The notes below the pieces were generated by a model, which ran no database searches, had not been told where the DNA came from, and saw only the letters and a list, made by a program, of their open reading frames with translations. The translations under genes were made by a program, and so were the position numbers. A stretch of DNA of 64,000 nucleotides from ATZT02 sp046048135 (GTDB lineage Bacteria; Actinomycetota; Actinomycetes; S36-B12; UBA5976), in NCBI GenBank assembly GCA_046048135.1, contig JBJOGR010000050.1:73641-137640 (forward strand), in the 5' to 3' direction. Below are positions 34,141-42,578 of the stretch, piece by piece (position 1 is the stretch's first letter; each line of letters starts with the position of its first letter).

Positions 34141-35046
34141 ATGGGTATCTTTTCGAGAAAAAAAAATGAAGAAAATGTTATTAAAACAAAATCAAATTTT
34201 GGAAGTAGCTTATTAAATATCTTCTCTAAAACAAATCTTGATGAGAGCGCTTGGCAGGAAATAGAAGACACATTAATTTTAGCCGATGTTGGTGTAAAAA
34301 CTACTAAAGAAATTATTTCAGAATTAAAACAAAATCCAGTATTAAAATCAGCACATAGTGCTGAAGAAGGTAAAAATGTTTTAAAAGATCAATTAATAAA
34401 ATCTTTAGAGTCAACCAACCGAGAATTAAATTTAGAAGCCAAACCATCAGTGATAATGATGGTCGGTATTAATGGGACAGGTAAAACTACTTCAGTTGGA
34501 AAACTTACTAATTTATTAACTAAAGAGGGTAAGAAATGTGTATTAGGTGCAGCAGATACTTTTAGAGCTGCTGCTAGTCAACAATTACAAACTTGGGGAC
34601 AAAGAAGTAACGTTGAAGTAGTTGTAGGAGAAGAAAATTCTGAACCTGCCACAGTTGCATTTAATGCAGTACAAAAAGGTTTATCAGTATCTGCAGATGT
34701 GGTTTTAATTGATACGGCAGGAAGATTGCACACTAAAAATGCACTCATGGATGAGTTAGGAAAAGTTAAAAGAGTTATTGAAAAACATGCCACAGTAACA
34801 GAAATTTTGTTAGTAATTGATGCCACAACTGGTCAAAATGGATTAATTCAAGCAAGAGTTTTCACAGAAGCTGTAGATGTGACAGGAATTGTTCTAACTA
34901 AACTTGATGGAAGTGCTAAAGGTGGAATAGTTATTGCAGTGCAAAAGGAATTAAATGTCCCGGTGAAATTTGTAGGAATTGGTGAATCTATAGACGATCT
35001 AGTTGCTTTTAATCCAAATGATTTTGTAGAAGGTTTACTTAATTGA
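34141..35046 (+). CDS. ftsY: Signal recognition particle receptor FtsY
   Basis: SRP GTPase receptor for co-translational membrane targeting with Ffh. The 301 residues form the N and G domains only (N about 10-85; GINGTGKTTSVGKL G1; DTAGRLHTKNALMDEL G3; TKLDGSAKGG G4), without the long acidic A domain of E. coli. It follows smc after 13 nt. The downstream cupin gene starts with TTG overlapping the ftsY stop (TTGA). ffh, its partner, lies 10 kb away. Confidence 0.95.
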   Translation: MGIFSRKKNEENVIKTKSNFGSSLLNIFSKTNLDESAWQEIEDTLILADVGVKTTKEIISELKQNPVLKSAHSAEEGKNVLKDQLIKSLESTNRELNLEAKPSVIMMVGINGTGKTTSVGKLTNLLTKEGKKCVLGAADTFRAAASQQLQTWGQRSNVEVVVGEENSEPATVAFNAVQKGLSVSADVVLIDTAGRLHTKNALMDELGKVKRVIEKHATVTEILLVIDATTGQNGLIQARVFTEAVDVTGIVLTKLDGSAKGGIVIAVQKELNVPVKFVGIGESIDDLVAFNPNDFVEGLLN

Positions 35047-35570
35047 ATCTTTCCACAAGAGAAGTCATAGAACATTTTAATATGAAAATTCTTCCGATTG
35101 AAGGAACTTATTTTTCTAAGACTTATGAAAGTAGCTCAACAAATTTAAATGGCGCACCAGATGGAACTGCAATTCTTGGTCTTTATTCAGATGAACCAAG
35201 AAGTGCTTCACTTTTTCATAAATTAACTTCAGATGAAATTTGGCATTTTTATGCAGGTGATCCAATTAGATTAATTCTGCTTTATCCAAATAATGAAACA
35301 AAAATAGTTGTTCTTGGAAGTAACTTTAAAGAGGGAGAATTGTTGCAATTTGTTGTGCCAAAAGGAGTCTGGCAAGCAGGAGAAATTGTGCCAGGTGGCC
35401 AATGGGGACTATTTGGTTGCACCATGGCTCCAGGATTTAGTGCAGATTCTTTTGAAGGTGGTTACTGCAAGGATTTAATTAAAATGTATCCAAATGTAAA
35501 AGATTATCTGGAAAGACTCAGCGTTCCAGAAGAATCTAGTAAATTACTACCAAGTGGTTATAACGATTAG
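35043..35570 (+). CDS. Cupin family protein (DUF985)
   Basis: A 175-residue protein of the DUF985 cupin type (EVIEHFNMKILPIEGTYFSKTYES ... AILGLYSDEPRSASLFHKL ... IWHFYAGDPIRLILL ... VPKGVWQAGEIVPGGQWGLFGCTMAPGF). Such small beta-barrels often bind sugars or metals; the function is unknown. The start is a TTG overlapping the ftsY stop; ATG codons inside (35081) would remove conserved sequence. It converges with the permease gene, sharing stop-codon bases. Confidence 0.8.
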   Translation: MNLSTREVIEHFNMKILPIEGTYFSKTYESSSTNLNGAPDGTAILGLYSDEPRSASLFHKLTSDEIWHFYAGDPIRLILLYPNNETKIVVLGSNFKEGELLQFVVPKGVWQAGEIVPGGQWGLFGCTMAPGFSADSFEGGYCKDLIKMYPNVKDYLERLSVPEESSKLLPSGYND

Positions 35571-36322
35571 ATTACTTGGAAAATAAGTAGTACACCAACT
35601 ACGACCATGAAAAGTGAAATTAAGTAAGAGATAATCTTGATATTCATTTGTTTTACAAAATCAGATGCTAAAAAGACTCCAAAAATTGCACTTGCCGTCG
35701 AAATAATAATTTGAAAAATAAATGGTTGAATTTTCGAAATAGAAAAATCTATAAAAGTACTTCCATAAACTGTCAAACGAACCACGTCTACTAGAACTGC
35801 TATTGATACTCCTGTAGCGATAAAACTTTTTGGATTTAAATCCGATTTAACTAAAAAAATTGATCTAAACATACCTTGGTGACCACTCAAACCACCAAAA
35901 AATCCTGAAATTAATCCACCAATTGGTAAATACTTAGAATCTATTTTTAAATTTTTAAAAGAGGTAAATTCGATTAGTGCAAATAGAATTATTATTCCAC
36001 CAATAATTCTATTTAAATTAGGTTCAGTCAATGAAATGTAACTCAATAAAACTGCACCTAGAATTGTTGCCATAGCTGCGTTAATTCCAAATTTGATAAA
36101 AATTTGAAAATTAATATTTCTAAAATACAAAATTAATTTATAAAAATTATTAATTAAATGAACTATTGCAGTTGCTGTTATTGCGATTGGGAGTGGAATA
36201 AAAATAGAAAATACGGGAAGAAGTAATGTGCTAAGTCCAAAACCTGTGAAAAGAGTCATCGCCCCAGCAAAAAACGACATTATGGCTAGAAAAAGAAATT
36301 CTAATTGCATAAACGACCCCAT
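35567..36322 (-). CDS. TauE/SafE-family membrane permease
   Basis: A 251-residue integral membrane protein with about eight hydrophobic segments. The N-terminal AIMSFFAGAMTLFTGFGLSTLLLPVF and the mid-protein GGLISGFFGGLSGHQGMFRS fit the TauE/SafE (DUF81) family, which exports or imports sulfur-containing or other small organic anions. The substrate cannot be told from sequence. It forms a two-gene unit with the HAD phosphatase upstream: the HAD stop and its own start share one base (TAATG). Confidence 0.8.
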   Translation of the reverse strand: MGSFMQLEFLFLAIMSFFAGAMTLFTGFGLSTLLLPVFSIFIPLPIAITATAIVHLINNFYKLILYFRNINFQIFIKFGINAAMATILGAVLLSYISLTEPNLNRIIGGIIILFALIEFTSFKNLKIDSKYLPIGGLISGFFGGLSGHQGMFRSIFLVKSDLNPKSFIATGVSIAVLVDVVRLTVYGSTFIDFSISKIQPFIFQIIISTASAIFGVFLASDFVKQMNIKIISYLISLFMVVVGVLLIFQVI

Positions 36323-37008
36323 TAAGCGGTTCTCTTTTTCATTTTATCATTTATCTCCAACCACTTATTCTTACGAGCTATCCGCTGCAATTCTTTGTTT
36401 GGGTTTACTACAACTGCAGTGCCTACCGAACACAATAGCGGTAGATCGTTAAGTGAATCACTATAGGCAAAAGACTCATCTAAATTTTCATTCAATGACT
36501 TAGCTAAAGTTTTTATTGCTACGGATTTATTTTTACCGTGCAATATTTCAGTCAATAAGTTTCCCGTATAAACCCCATTCTTGACTTCAGCAATTGTTCC
36601 TAAAGCACCTGACATATTAAGTTTTTTTGCAATCCCACTTGCGATTTCAACTGGACTTGCAGTCACGATCCAAGTCTGATGGTTTCTTTCTTGGTGCCAT
36701 TTTAAATATGAAAGTACTTCAATATTCACGGAATCATATAAATTACTTGCCAGAGAATTATCACACATCTCCAAAATATCTTTTTGATTCTTATTTTTTA
36801 CTATTTCTAAAGCTTTCTGTTTGATAACATCAATCATTTTTTTATCTTCTGTCTTGGTGCTTATAAATTTGTAATGAGCTTTGGTAAAGCGAGCTATTTC
36901 TGTTTTAGTAAGAAAACCATTTTTAACGAGATATTTTGCAAAGTAATAAAGGGAAGAACCCTTAACTAAAGTGTTGTCTAAATCAAAAAAAGCAATTGTC
37001 ATAGACAT
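36322..37008 (-). CDS. HAD-IB family phosphatase (SerB-like)
   Basis: The 228 residues have the HAD nucleophile motif FFDLDNTLVKGSS (Asp9 and Asp11), motif II TASP in IVTASPVEIASGIAKKL, and the acidic motif IV FAYSDSLNDLPLL, with an inserted helical cap. This is the HAD-IB class, which contains phosphoserine phosphatases and lysophospholipid-type phosphatases. It need not be SerB although serA is in the window. Either the first ATG or the Met at residue 3 could be the start. Confidence 0.82.
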   Translation of the reverse strand: MSMTIAFFDLDNTLVKGSSLYYFAKYLVKNGFLTKTEIARFTKAHYKFISTKTEDKKMIDVIKQKALEIVKNKNQKDILEMCDNSLASNLYDSVNIEVLSYLKWHQERNHQTWIVTASPVEIASGIAKKLNMSGALGTIAEVKNGVYTGNLLTEILHGKNKSVAIKTLAKSLNENLDESFAYSDSLNDLPLLCSVGTAVVVNPNKELQRIARKNKWLEINDKMKKRTA

Positions 37009-37044
37009 ATTTTTTCAATAAAAAATGTAATTTAAGTGCAGTTT

Positions 37045-37125
37045 ATAGGTTATTTCTTTGAATTAACCTATTATTAAACGACACTTAACTCAAACAAATT
37101 TCTAATTAATAATCACTTGAGTTAA
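37045..37125 (+). repeat. Two inverted repeats before the glycosyltransferase genes
   Basis: ATAGGTTA (37045-37052) faces TAACCTAT (37064-37071) over 11 nt, and TTAACTCAA (37085-37093) faces TTGAGTTAA (37117-37125) over 23 nt, ending 7 nt before the GTG start. They lie in the divergent region between the HAD and glycosyltransferase units and may be operators or RNA stems masking translation. No clear ribosome binding site is visible for the downstream gene. Confidence 0.5.
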
Positions 37126-37132
37126 TTAAATT

Positions 37133-38260
37133 GTGAAAATTGGGGTTATTGGGGAATCGTACTTACCTCGAGTAAACGGGGTGAGTAACTCCGTTGACCG
37201 CGTAGCCCGTTCTTTAACTTCTCAAGGTCACGAAGTGACTGTAATTTGTGCTGGGAAAACCGATATCTTGTATCAGCGAGATTTTGAAATTATTCGAACT
37301 AGTTCCGTTCAAATTCCTACTATCCAAGACTACGATTTTCCATTGACCTCTCCGAGGTACTTAAAGAAAATTTTTGTTGAAAAGAAATTTGATCTTATCC
37401 ATGTGGCTTCGCCTTTCTTAATTGGTTTTATCGCTTTGAAAGTTGCTCGTAAGTTAAACATTCCTTCAGTTGCTGTGTATCAAACAGATGTTGCTGGATT
37501 TTCAAAATATTACGGCTATAAGTACTTAACTCAATTATCAAAGTTTTGGATTAGAAAAAATCATGAACTTGCCGATTTGAATTTGGTACCTTCTAAATGG
37601 GCTTGGGAACAATTATTTGATCTTGGTGTAACTGATTTACAAATTTGGGGTAGAGGAGTGGATTCTAAAAATTTCAATCCTGTTAACCGTAAAAATGAAT
37701 TAAGGAGTAAATGGAATCCAAATGCAAAGTTATTTATCGGTTATTTAGGAAGACTTTCACCAGAAAAATGTATTGATAAATTAGATTTAATCGAGAGCAA
37801 TGAAAAAATTCAAATTGTCATAATTGGTAATGGTCCATCAAGAAATACATTAGAACGAAGATTTCCAAATGCAATATTCACAGGCAAACTAGTAGGTCAA
37901 GAATTATATGAAGCAGTTGCATCATTAGATGTACTTTTTGCAACGGGTGAAAATGAGACTTTCTGTCAAGTTGTGCAAGAGGCACTGTCTTCTGGTTTAT
38001 TTGTTTTTGCTCCGGAAGAAGGCGCAGCTAAAGAATTAATTCAACACAACAAATCAGGTTTTATATATACAAGATTTGACAAATTCAAAATAAATCAAAA
38101 ATTAAATCTGTTTTTAAGCTTTCCTGAAATTTTAGAAGAAATTTCAATTCAAAATCGTAATCAAGTCGCAACAAATACCTGGGAAGAAAATTGTGTGAGA
38201 TTGTTTAATATTTATAACCAATTAGTACATGTAAAGATACATACAGAGGAATTTGTATGA
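37133..38260 (+). CDS. GT4-family glycosyltransferase (MgtA-like)
   Basis: A 375-residue GT-B glycosyltransferase: KIGVIGESYLPRVNGVSNSV at the N-terminus, DLIHVASPFLIGFIAL, and the nucleotide-sugar region FIGYLGRLSPEKCIDKL ... GENETFCQVVQEALSSG ... EEGAAKELIQ. It resembles GDP-mannose-dependent alpha-mannosyltransferases of the MgtA type that act on membrane glycolipids, but donor and acceptor are not certain. The start is GTG at 37133. It overlaps the next glycosyltransferase by 4 nt (ATGA). Confidence 0.82.
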   Translation: MKIGVIGESYLPRVNGVSNSVDRVARSLTSQGHEVTVICAGKTDILYQRDFEIIRTSSVQIPTIQDYDFPLTSPRYLKKIFVEKKFDLIHVASPFLIGFIALKVARKLNIPSVAVYQTDVAGFSKYYGYKYLTQLSKFWIRKNHELADLNLVPSKWAWEQLFDLGVTDLQIWGRGVDSKNFNPVNRKNELRSKWNPNAKLFIGYLGRLSPEKCIDKLDLIESNEKIQIVIIGNGPSRNTLERRFPNAIFTGKLVGQELYEAVASLDVLFATGENETFCQVVQEALSSGLFVFAPEEGAAKELIQHNKSGFIYTRFDKFKINQKLNLFLSFPEILEEISIQNRNQVATNTWEENCVRLFNIYNQLVHVKIHTEEFV

Positions 38261-39369
38261 AAAAAATTGCCTTGATAGCAAATTTTAATGGCCCAAAAAC
38301 CGGTGGACTTAAAACAGTAATGAATGAAGTTTCAAAACAATACAAGTTAATGGGAATTGACTGCATACAAATAATTCCTGGCAGTAGAGATTCAATTGAA
38401 GTAACAGATTTCGTGAAAATACACACCATTAAAAGTTTAGGGATACCATTTAGCGGAGGGTATCGAATTATTCTGAATCTAAGAAAAGTAAAAAAAATAT
38501 TAGAAAATTTTGATCCCGAAATCTTAGAAATTCATGACAGATTTAGCCTAATTTCTTTAGCTAAATGGGCAAATGCAAGAGATATCACAACAGTTGCATT
38601 CGCTCATGAAAGATTGTTGGAAGTATTTAAAGTTTTTTTTGGAAACAATATTATTTCAAAAAGAATTGTTTCTCTTTTAAACAACAGGCTTGCCTCAAAT
38701 GTAGAACATATCATTGCAACAACAAAATTTGCCTCTGAAGAATTTTCTCAATTAGCTCCAGAGAAAATCAAATTGATACCACTTGGGGTTGACCATAATA
38801 TTTTCCATCCTTTAAAACGAACCATTAAATTTGATTCACAATTAATTCGTTTAGTTTTGTGTAGTAGATTATCTAAAGAAAAAAATCCACAATTAGTTTT
38901 TGATTTAGTTAAAAAAATTAATTCCAATAAAACTAGAGTTAATTTAACTATTATTGGATCAGGAGTTTTGAGAAAGAAATTACAAAAACAAAATAAAGAT
39001 TTTTCTGTTAAATTTTTAGAGTATGTAAGTGATAAGCATCAAATTGCAAATATCATTGCCAATGCAGACGTACTACTCGCTCCTGGACCAAACGAAACAT
39101 TTTGTTTAGCCGCACTTGAAGCTCAAGCCTGCGGCACACCGGTTATTGGCTCTAACAAGAGTGCTTTAAAAGAAATAATTGATGAAAACACTGGCCGAGT
39201 CGTTGATAATAAATTAGATAATTGGGAAAAAGCAATATTTGAACTAAGTGGTAAAGATGAAATTAGGAAAAAATCATTTGAAAATTCTCTTAAATATTCT
39301 TGGAAGTTTTGTTCTGAAAAATTAGTTAACTTATATCTTGAAACAAAAAAGGAAAAGGTGAGTGTATGA
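38257..39369 (+). CDS. GT4-family glycosyltransferase
   Basis: A second GT-B enzyme of 370 residues: IALIANFNGPKTGGLKTVMNEV, PEILEIHDRFSLISLAKW, VLCSRLSKEKNPQLVFDLV, and GPNETFCLAALEAQACGTPVIGSN, the EX7E-type donor site. It is distant from the first copy apart from the fold. It is translationally coupled to both neighbours (4-nt overlaps), so the two transferases and the SGNH hydrolase probably build or edit one envelope glycoconjugate. Confidence 0.82.
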   Translation: MKKIALIANFNGPKTGGLKTVMNEVSKQYKLMGIDCIQIIPGSRDSIEVTDFVKIHTIKSLGIPFSGGYRIILNLRKVKKILENFDPEILEIHDRFSLISLAKWANARDITTVAFAHERLLEVFKVFFGNNIISKRIVSLLNNRLASNVEHIIATTKFASEEFSQLAPEKIKLIPLGVDHNIFHPLKRTIKFDSQLIRLVLCSRLSKEKNPQLVFDLVKKINSNKTRVNLTIIGSGVLRKKLQKQNKDFSVKFLEYVSDKHQIANIIANADVLLAPGPNETFCLAALEAQACGTPVIGSNKSALKEIIDENTGRVVDNKLDNWEKAIFELSGKDEIRKKSFENSLKYSWKFCSEKLVNLYLETKKEKVSV

Positions 39370-40337
39370 GTTCAACTTTAAAGAAAAAGTCTTTTTCAAA
39401 TAATATCGAAAAGATTTTTAATATTAGATTAAACCAAAATCTTCGTATCGTTGCAATCGGTGATAGTTCCGTATATGGAGTCGGAGATATAGGTGAAGAC
39501 ACCAACGATCAAGGTTTTGGGTGGGCTGGAAGATTTGCACACGATTTAAATGCAAAAAGATTTATTAATCTAGGTACTAATGGAGCAAGAGCAAGCGAAG
39601 TTGAAAAAAATCAACTTCCAGGTGCTTTGGCAATGCACCCAGATTTAGCCCTAATTTGCGTAGGGGGGAATGACGCGCTGAGAAATAATTTTGATCCGCT
39701 AAAAGTTGCAATTAGTTTGCTAAAAATAGTACAAGAATTTGAAAAGATTGGAACTTATGTTGTCTTGGTGGCATTGCACGACCCTTCAAAGATTACCCCA
39801 GCACCGAAAGTAATTAAAAAAGTTTTGATGGAGCGTGTGCTTCAAATAAATGCAGCTATTCGTTGGGTTGGAACCAAAAGTGATGCTTTTATTATAGAGA
39901 CGATCAATCGAGATAATGTTTACGATAAAATAAATTGGCATATTGACAGAATGCATCCAAGTCCAATTGGGCATCAACTAATTGCAGATATTGTAAGAAG
40001 AGAATTGTCTTTACCAAGAAGATCAAAAGTTAAATTGCCAATTACAAGTGAAGCCTCTAAAATCTCGAGATCATTTTGGCTTATCACAAATGCTTTAAAG
40101 TGGCTCGGAAGAAGAAGTATAGATCTATTTCCTGCACTTATGTATTTGATAATTAAAGAAGTTCTAAAAAGTGGATCAAAATCTAAAGAATACGCCATCA
40201 GATTGAAAGTATTCATGGAATATGTGCTTGAAGAGCTTTTTGAGGAAAAATTAAGAGCTTTCAAAGAACAATTTAATAACGAATCTGAAAAAGAATATTT
40301 ATTAGAGCATGTTTGGTTTACACAAAAGAACGCTTAA
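39366..40337 (+). CDS. SGNH/GDSL hydrolase
   Basis: A 323-residue protein with an SGNH hydrolase domain (about 25-210): block I VAIGDSSVYGVGD (nucleophile Ser), the Gly/Asn blocks NLGTNGARASEVE and CVGGNDALRNNF, and block V DRMHPSPIGHQL (Asp and His). No signal peptide is visible. The last 100 residues are a helical, basic/acidic extension with no recognised domain. It is coupled to the upstream glycosyltransferases (4-nt overlap). It may add or remove acyl groups on their product, which is inference. Confidence 0.82.
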   Translation: MSSTLKKKSFSNNIEKIFNIRLNQNLRIVAIGDSSVYGVGDIGEDTNDQGFGWAGRFAHDLNAKRFINLGTNGARASEVEKNQLPGALAMHPDLALICVGGNDALRNNFDPLKVAISLLKIVQEFEKIGTYVVLVALHDPSKITPAPKVIKKVLMERVLQINAAIRWVGTKSDAFIIETINRDNVYDKINWHIDRMHPSPIGHQLIADIVRRELSLPRRSKVKLPITSEASKISRSFWLITNALKWLGRRSIDLFPALMYLIIKEVLKSGSKSKEYAIRLKVFMEYVLEELFEEKLRAFKEQFNNESEKEYLLEHVWFTQKNA

Positions 40338-40386
40338 TTTAATCTGATGTCTATTTAGACTTAATTATATTGTTATTTTAGAAAAT

Positions 40387-40392
40387 TATAAT
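40387..40392 (+). promoter_or_regulatory. -10 box of a probable leaderless mgsA transcript
   Basis: A consensus TATAAT ends 6 nt before the mgsA ATG at 40399, so transcription would begin at the start codon. No Shine-Dalgarno sequence and no convincing -35 box are visible. Confidence 0.55.
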
Positions 40393-40398
40393 TAAACC

Positions 40399-40821
40399 AT
40401 GTTTAATAAATCTATTGCATTGATTGCTCATGATGGTAAGAAAAGTGAAATTTTAGATTGGGCTCTAACAAATAAAAGAGCTTTAACCTCGTATAACATT
40501 TTGGCAACAGGGACAACAGGTAGATTAATTCAAAACGAAACTGGTTTAAAAGTAACGAGTTTTGAGAGTGGACCCCTTGGAGGAGATATTCAAATCGGTG
40601 CACTCATGGTTGAAAGAAAAATTGATTTATTGGTCTTTTTTTGGGATCCACTAGAGCCGCAGCCGCACGATCCAGATGTAAAAGCTTTACTTCGCATTGC
40701 TGTACTAAAAAACATTCCCACAGCCTGCAATAAGGCAACCGCTGATCTATTTATGTCTTCGAGTACCGCCAACCCCTCACTACGAGCACCACATTTGATG
40801 CAAGATTTAACATTTTTGTAA
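40399..40821 (+). CDS. mgsA: Methylglyoxal synthase
   Basis: Converts dihydroxyacetone phosphate to methylglyoxal and phosphate, a bypass of lower glycolysis that leads to D-lactate. The 140 residues show IALIAHDGKKSEIL (His11), the phosphate-binding ATGTTGRLI and SGPLGGDIQIGALM, and FFWDPLEPQPHDPDVKALLR with catalytic acids, so the enzyme looks intact. It is a lone gene between the SGNH hydrolase and amt. The large D-lactate-type oxidase at 60055-62838 could use the end product. Confidence 0.93.
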   Translation: MFNKSIALIAHDGKKSEILDWALTNKRALTSYNILATGTTGRLIQNETGLKVTSFESGPLGGDIQIGALMVERKIDLLVFFWDPLEPQPHDPDVKALLRIAVLKNIPTACNKATADLFMSSSTANPSLRAPHLMQDLTFL

Positions 40822-40871
40822 CACCACTTATCAATATTTGAAACTTTAACCAGGCAAGGTTTCTTTAATAG

Positions 40872-40889
40872 TTTCGCAAAGGCGCGAAA
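40872..40889 (+). promoter_or_regulatory. Inverted repeat upstream of amt
   Basis: TTTCGC (40872-40877) faces GCGAAA (40884-40889) with a 6-nt spacer, 37 nt before amtB. It may be an operator for a nitrogen regulator or a short RNA hairpin. It does not match a full GlnR or AmtR consensus as I know them. Confidence 0.3.
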
Positions 40890-40926
40890 TCCCAAAAATA
40901 GAAACATTAAAGGATGTGATTTTTTA

Positions 40927-42243
40927 ATGCCTGAAATTAGTGCAGGAGATACCGCTTGGGTGTTAATCAGCGCAGCACTTGTCTTATTAATGACTGTGCC
41001 TGGTTTAGCACTCTTCTACGGTGGAATGGTTCGCGCCAAATCAACATTAAACATGATGATGATGTCATTTGGTGCACTTTTTGTCGTAGGAATAATTTGG
41101 GTAACCTTTGGTTACTCTTTAGCATTTGGTCCAGCGTTAGATTCTGGAAGTTTCTTAGGAAACCCTGGAACTTATTTTGGATTAAATGGTTTATTAAACA
41201 CTTCAGCTTTAGCAATTAATGGAGCTTATTATCCAATTCCAGCAGGTGCATTTATTGCTTTTCAAGCGATGTTTGCAGTTATCACAGTTGCACTTATCTC
41301 AGGTGCAATAGCAGATAGAGCAAAATTTGGTACTTGGTTAGTTTTCTCAGCTATCTGGGTAACAATTGTTTATTTGCCAGTTGCTCGTGCAGTGTTTTAT
41401 TTCGGTGATCTAGAAGCAAATGGTGGTGGATTTATAGCCACAAAACTAAAAGCACTTGATTTTGCTGGAGGAACTGCAGTGCATATCAATGCAGGTGCAG
41501 CAGGTTTAGCACTTGCTCTTGTTTTAGGAAAAAGAATTGGTTTTGGAAAAATGCTTCTTAGACCATCTAACCTTCCTTTAGTAATGATTGGTGCAAGTTT
41601 GCTCTGGTTTGGTTGGTTTGGTTTTAATGCCGGATCTTCTCTTGGTTCAAATGGTTTAGCAGCAGTTGCCTTTGTTAACACTTTTAGTGCAACATGTGCA
41701 TCTGTTGCAGGCTGGCTTCTTGTTGAAAGATTGCGCGATGGTCATGCAACATCTCTTGGTGCAGCCTCTGGAATTGTGGCAGGACTTGTTGCTATAACTC
41801 CAGCTTGTGCATTCGTAGACACATTTGGTGCTTTACTGATTGGTTTGATTGCTGGAGCAGTAACAGCTTTGGCAGTAGGGCTTAAATATCGATTTGGTTA
41901 TGACGACTCACTAGATGTAGTTGGTGTGCATTTAGTTGGCGGATTAGTTGGAACAATTTTAATCGGATTATTTGGCACAACCAAAGTAAACGAACTAAGT
42001 GTTAATGGGCTATTTTATGGCGGTGGTATCTCTCAATTAATTATTCAAATTGAAGCTGCTTTAATCGTCATGATTTTCTCATTTGTTGTCACTTATCTAA
42101 TTGCTAAAATCTTGACTGCAACTCTTGGATTTCGAGTTACAAAAGATGAAGAATTAGAAGGTGTAGACATTGCGTTGCAAGCAGAAACTGCTTACGACTT
42201 AGTTGATAGTTCTAAAGGTTCAAGCAAAGGAGTAAGCGCATGA
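40927..42243 (+). CDS. amt: Ammonium transporter Amt
   Basis: Trimeric inner-membrane ammonium channel. The 438 residues have eleven or so membrane spans; visible are FYGGMVRAKSTLNMMMMSF, the conserved pore-His segment DFAGGTAVHINAGAAGLALAL, GWFGFNAGSSLG and the second His region VGVHLVGGLVG. The C-terminal cytoplasmic tail binds PII. It lacks a cleavable-looking signal peptide. AAAGGA lies 12 nt before the ATG. glnB overlaps its stop by 4 nt, the universal amt-PII pairing. Confidence 0.96.
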   Translation: MPEISAGDTAWVLISAALVLLMTVPGLALFYGGMVRAKSTLNMMMMSFGALFVVGIIWVTFGYSLAFGPALDSGSFLGNPGTYFGLNGLLNTSALAINGAYYPIPAGAFIAFQAMFAVITVALISGAIADRAKFGTWLVFSAIWVTIVYLPVARAVFYFGDLEANGGGFIATKLKALDFAGGTAVHINAGAAGLALALVLGKRIGFGKMLLRPSNLPLVMIGASLLWFGWFGFNAGSSLGSNGLAAVAFVNTFSATCASVAGWLLVERLRDGHATSLGAASGIVAGLVAITPACAFVDTFGALLIGLIAGAVTALAVGLKYRFGYDDSLDVVGVHLVGGLVGTILIGLFGTTKVNELSVNGLFYGGGISQLIIQIEAALIVMIFSFVVTYLIAKILTATLGFRVTKDEELEGVDIALQAETAYDLVDSSKGSSKGVSA

Positions 42244-42578
42244 AACTAGTAACTGCAATAGTTAAACCTTTCAAAGTTGAAGATGTAAAAGCTGCACTTC
42301 AGTCACAAGGAATAAAAGGTATGACTGTGTCTGATGCTGCAGGTTATGGCAGACAAGGTGGTCACGTCGAGGTTTATCGTGGCGCTGAATACACCGTTGA
42401 TCTTGTTCCAAAAGTCAGAATCGAAGCTTTAGTAAATGATTCTGATGTTTCAAAAGTTGTTGAGGCGATTGTAAGTGCCGCAAAAACAGGAAAGATCGGC
42501 GATGGAAAAGTTTGGGTTATACCTGTGGAAGATGTTGTAAGAGTCAGAACAGGTGAACACGGCTCCGAAGCTATTTAG
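42240..42578 (+). CDS. glnB: Nitrogen regulatory protein PII
   Basis: Trimeric sensor of 2-oxoglutarate, ATP/ADP and nitrogen state that plugs Amt. The 112 residues are a canonical PII: KLVTAIVKPFKVEDVKAAL, T-loop GGHVEVYRGAEYTVDLVPKV with Tyr51 as the modification site, and the signature GKIGDGKVWVIPVEDVVRVRTGE. Because glnD follows directly, Tyr51 is probably adenylylated, as known for actinobacterial GlnK, or uridylylated. The stop overlaps the glnD GTG by one base. Confidence 0.96.
   Translation: MKLVTAIVKPFKVEDVKAALQSQGIKGMTVSDAAGYGRQGGHVEVYRGAEYTVDLVPKVRIEALVNDSDVSKVVEAIVSAAKTGKIGDGKVWVIPVEDVVRVRTGEHGSEAI

Noticed and set aside
36322..37008. HAD protein as the SerB partner of serA
   Set aside because: HAD-IB motifs alone do not identify the substrate and the genomic context is a permease, not serine synthesis.
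40822..40926. Canonical GlnR box upstream of amt
   Set aside because: The GTTTC/GAAAC-like words are present but not in the GTNAC-N6-GAAAC arrangement.
35043..40926. Genomic island or prophage
   Set aside because: No integrase, tRNA attachment site, direct repeats or phage genes are seen; codon use looks like the neighbours.
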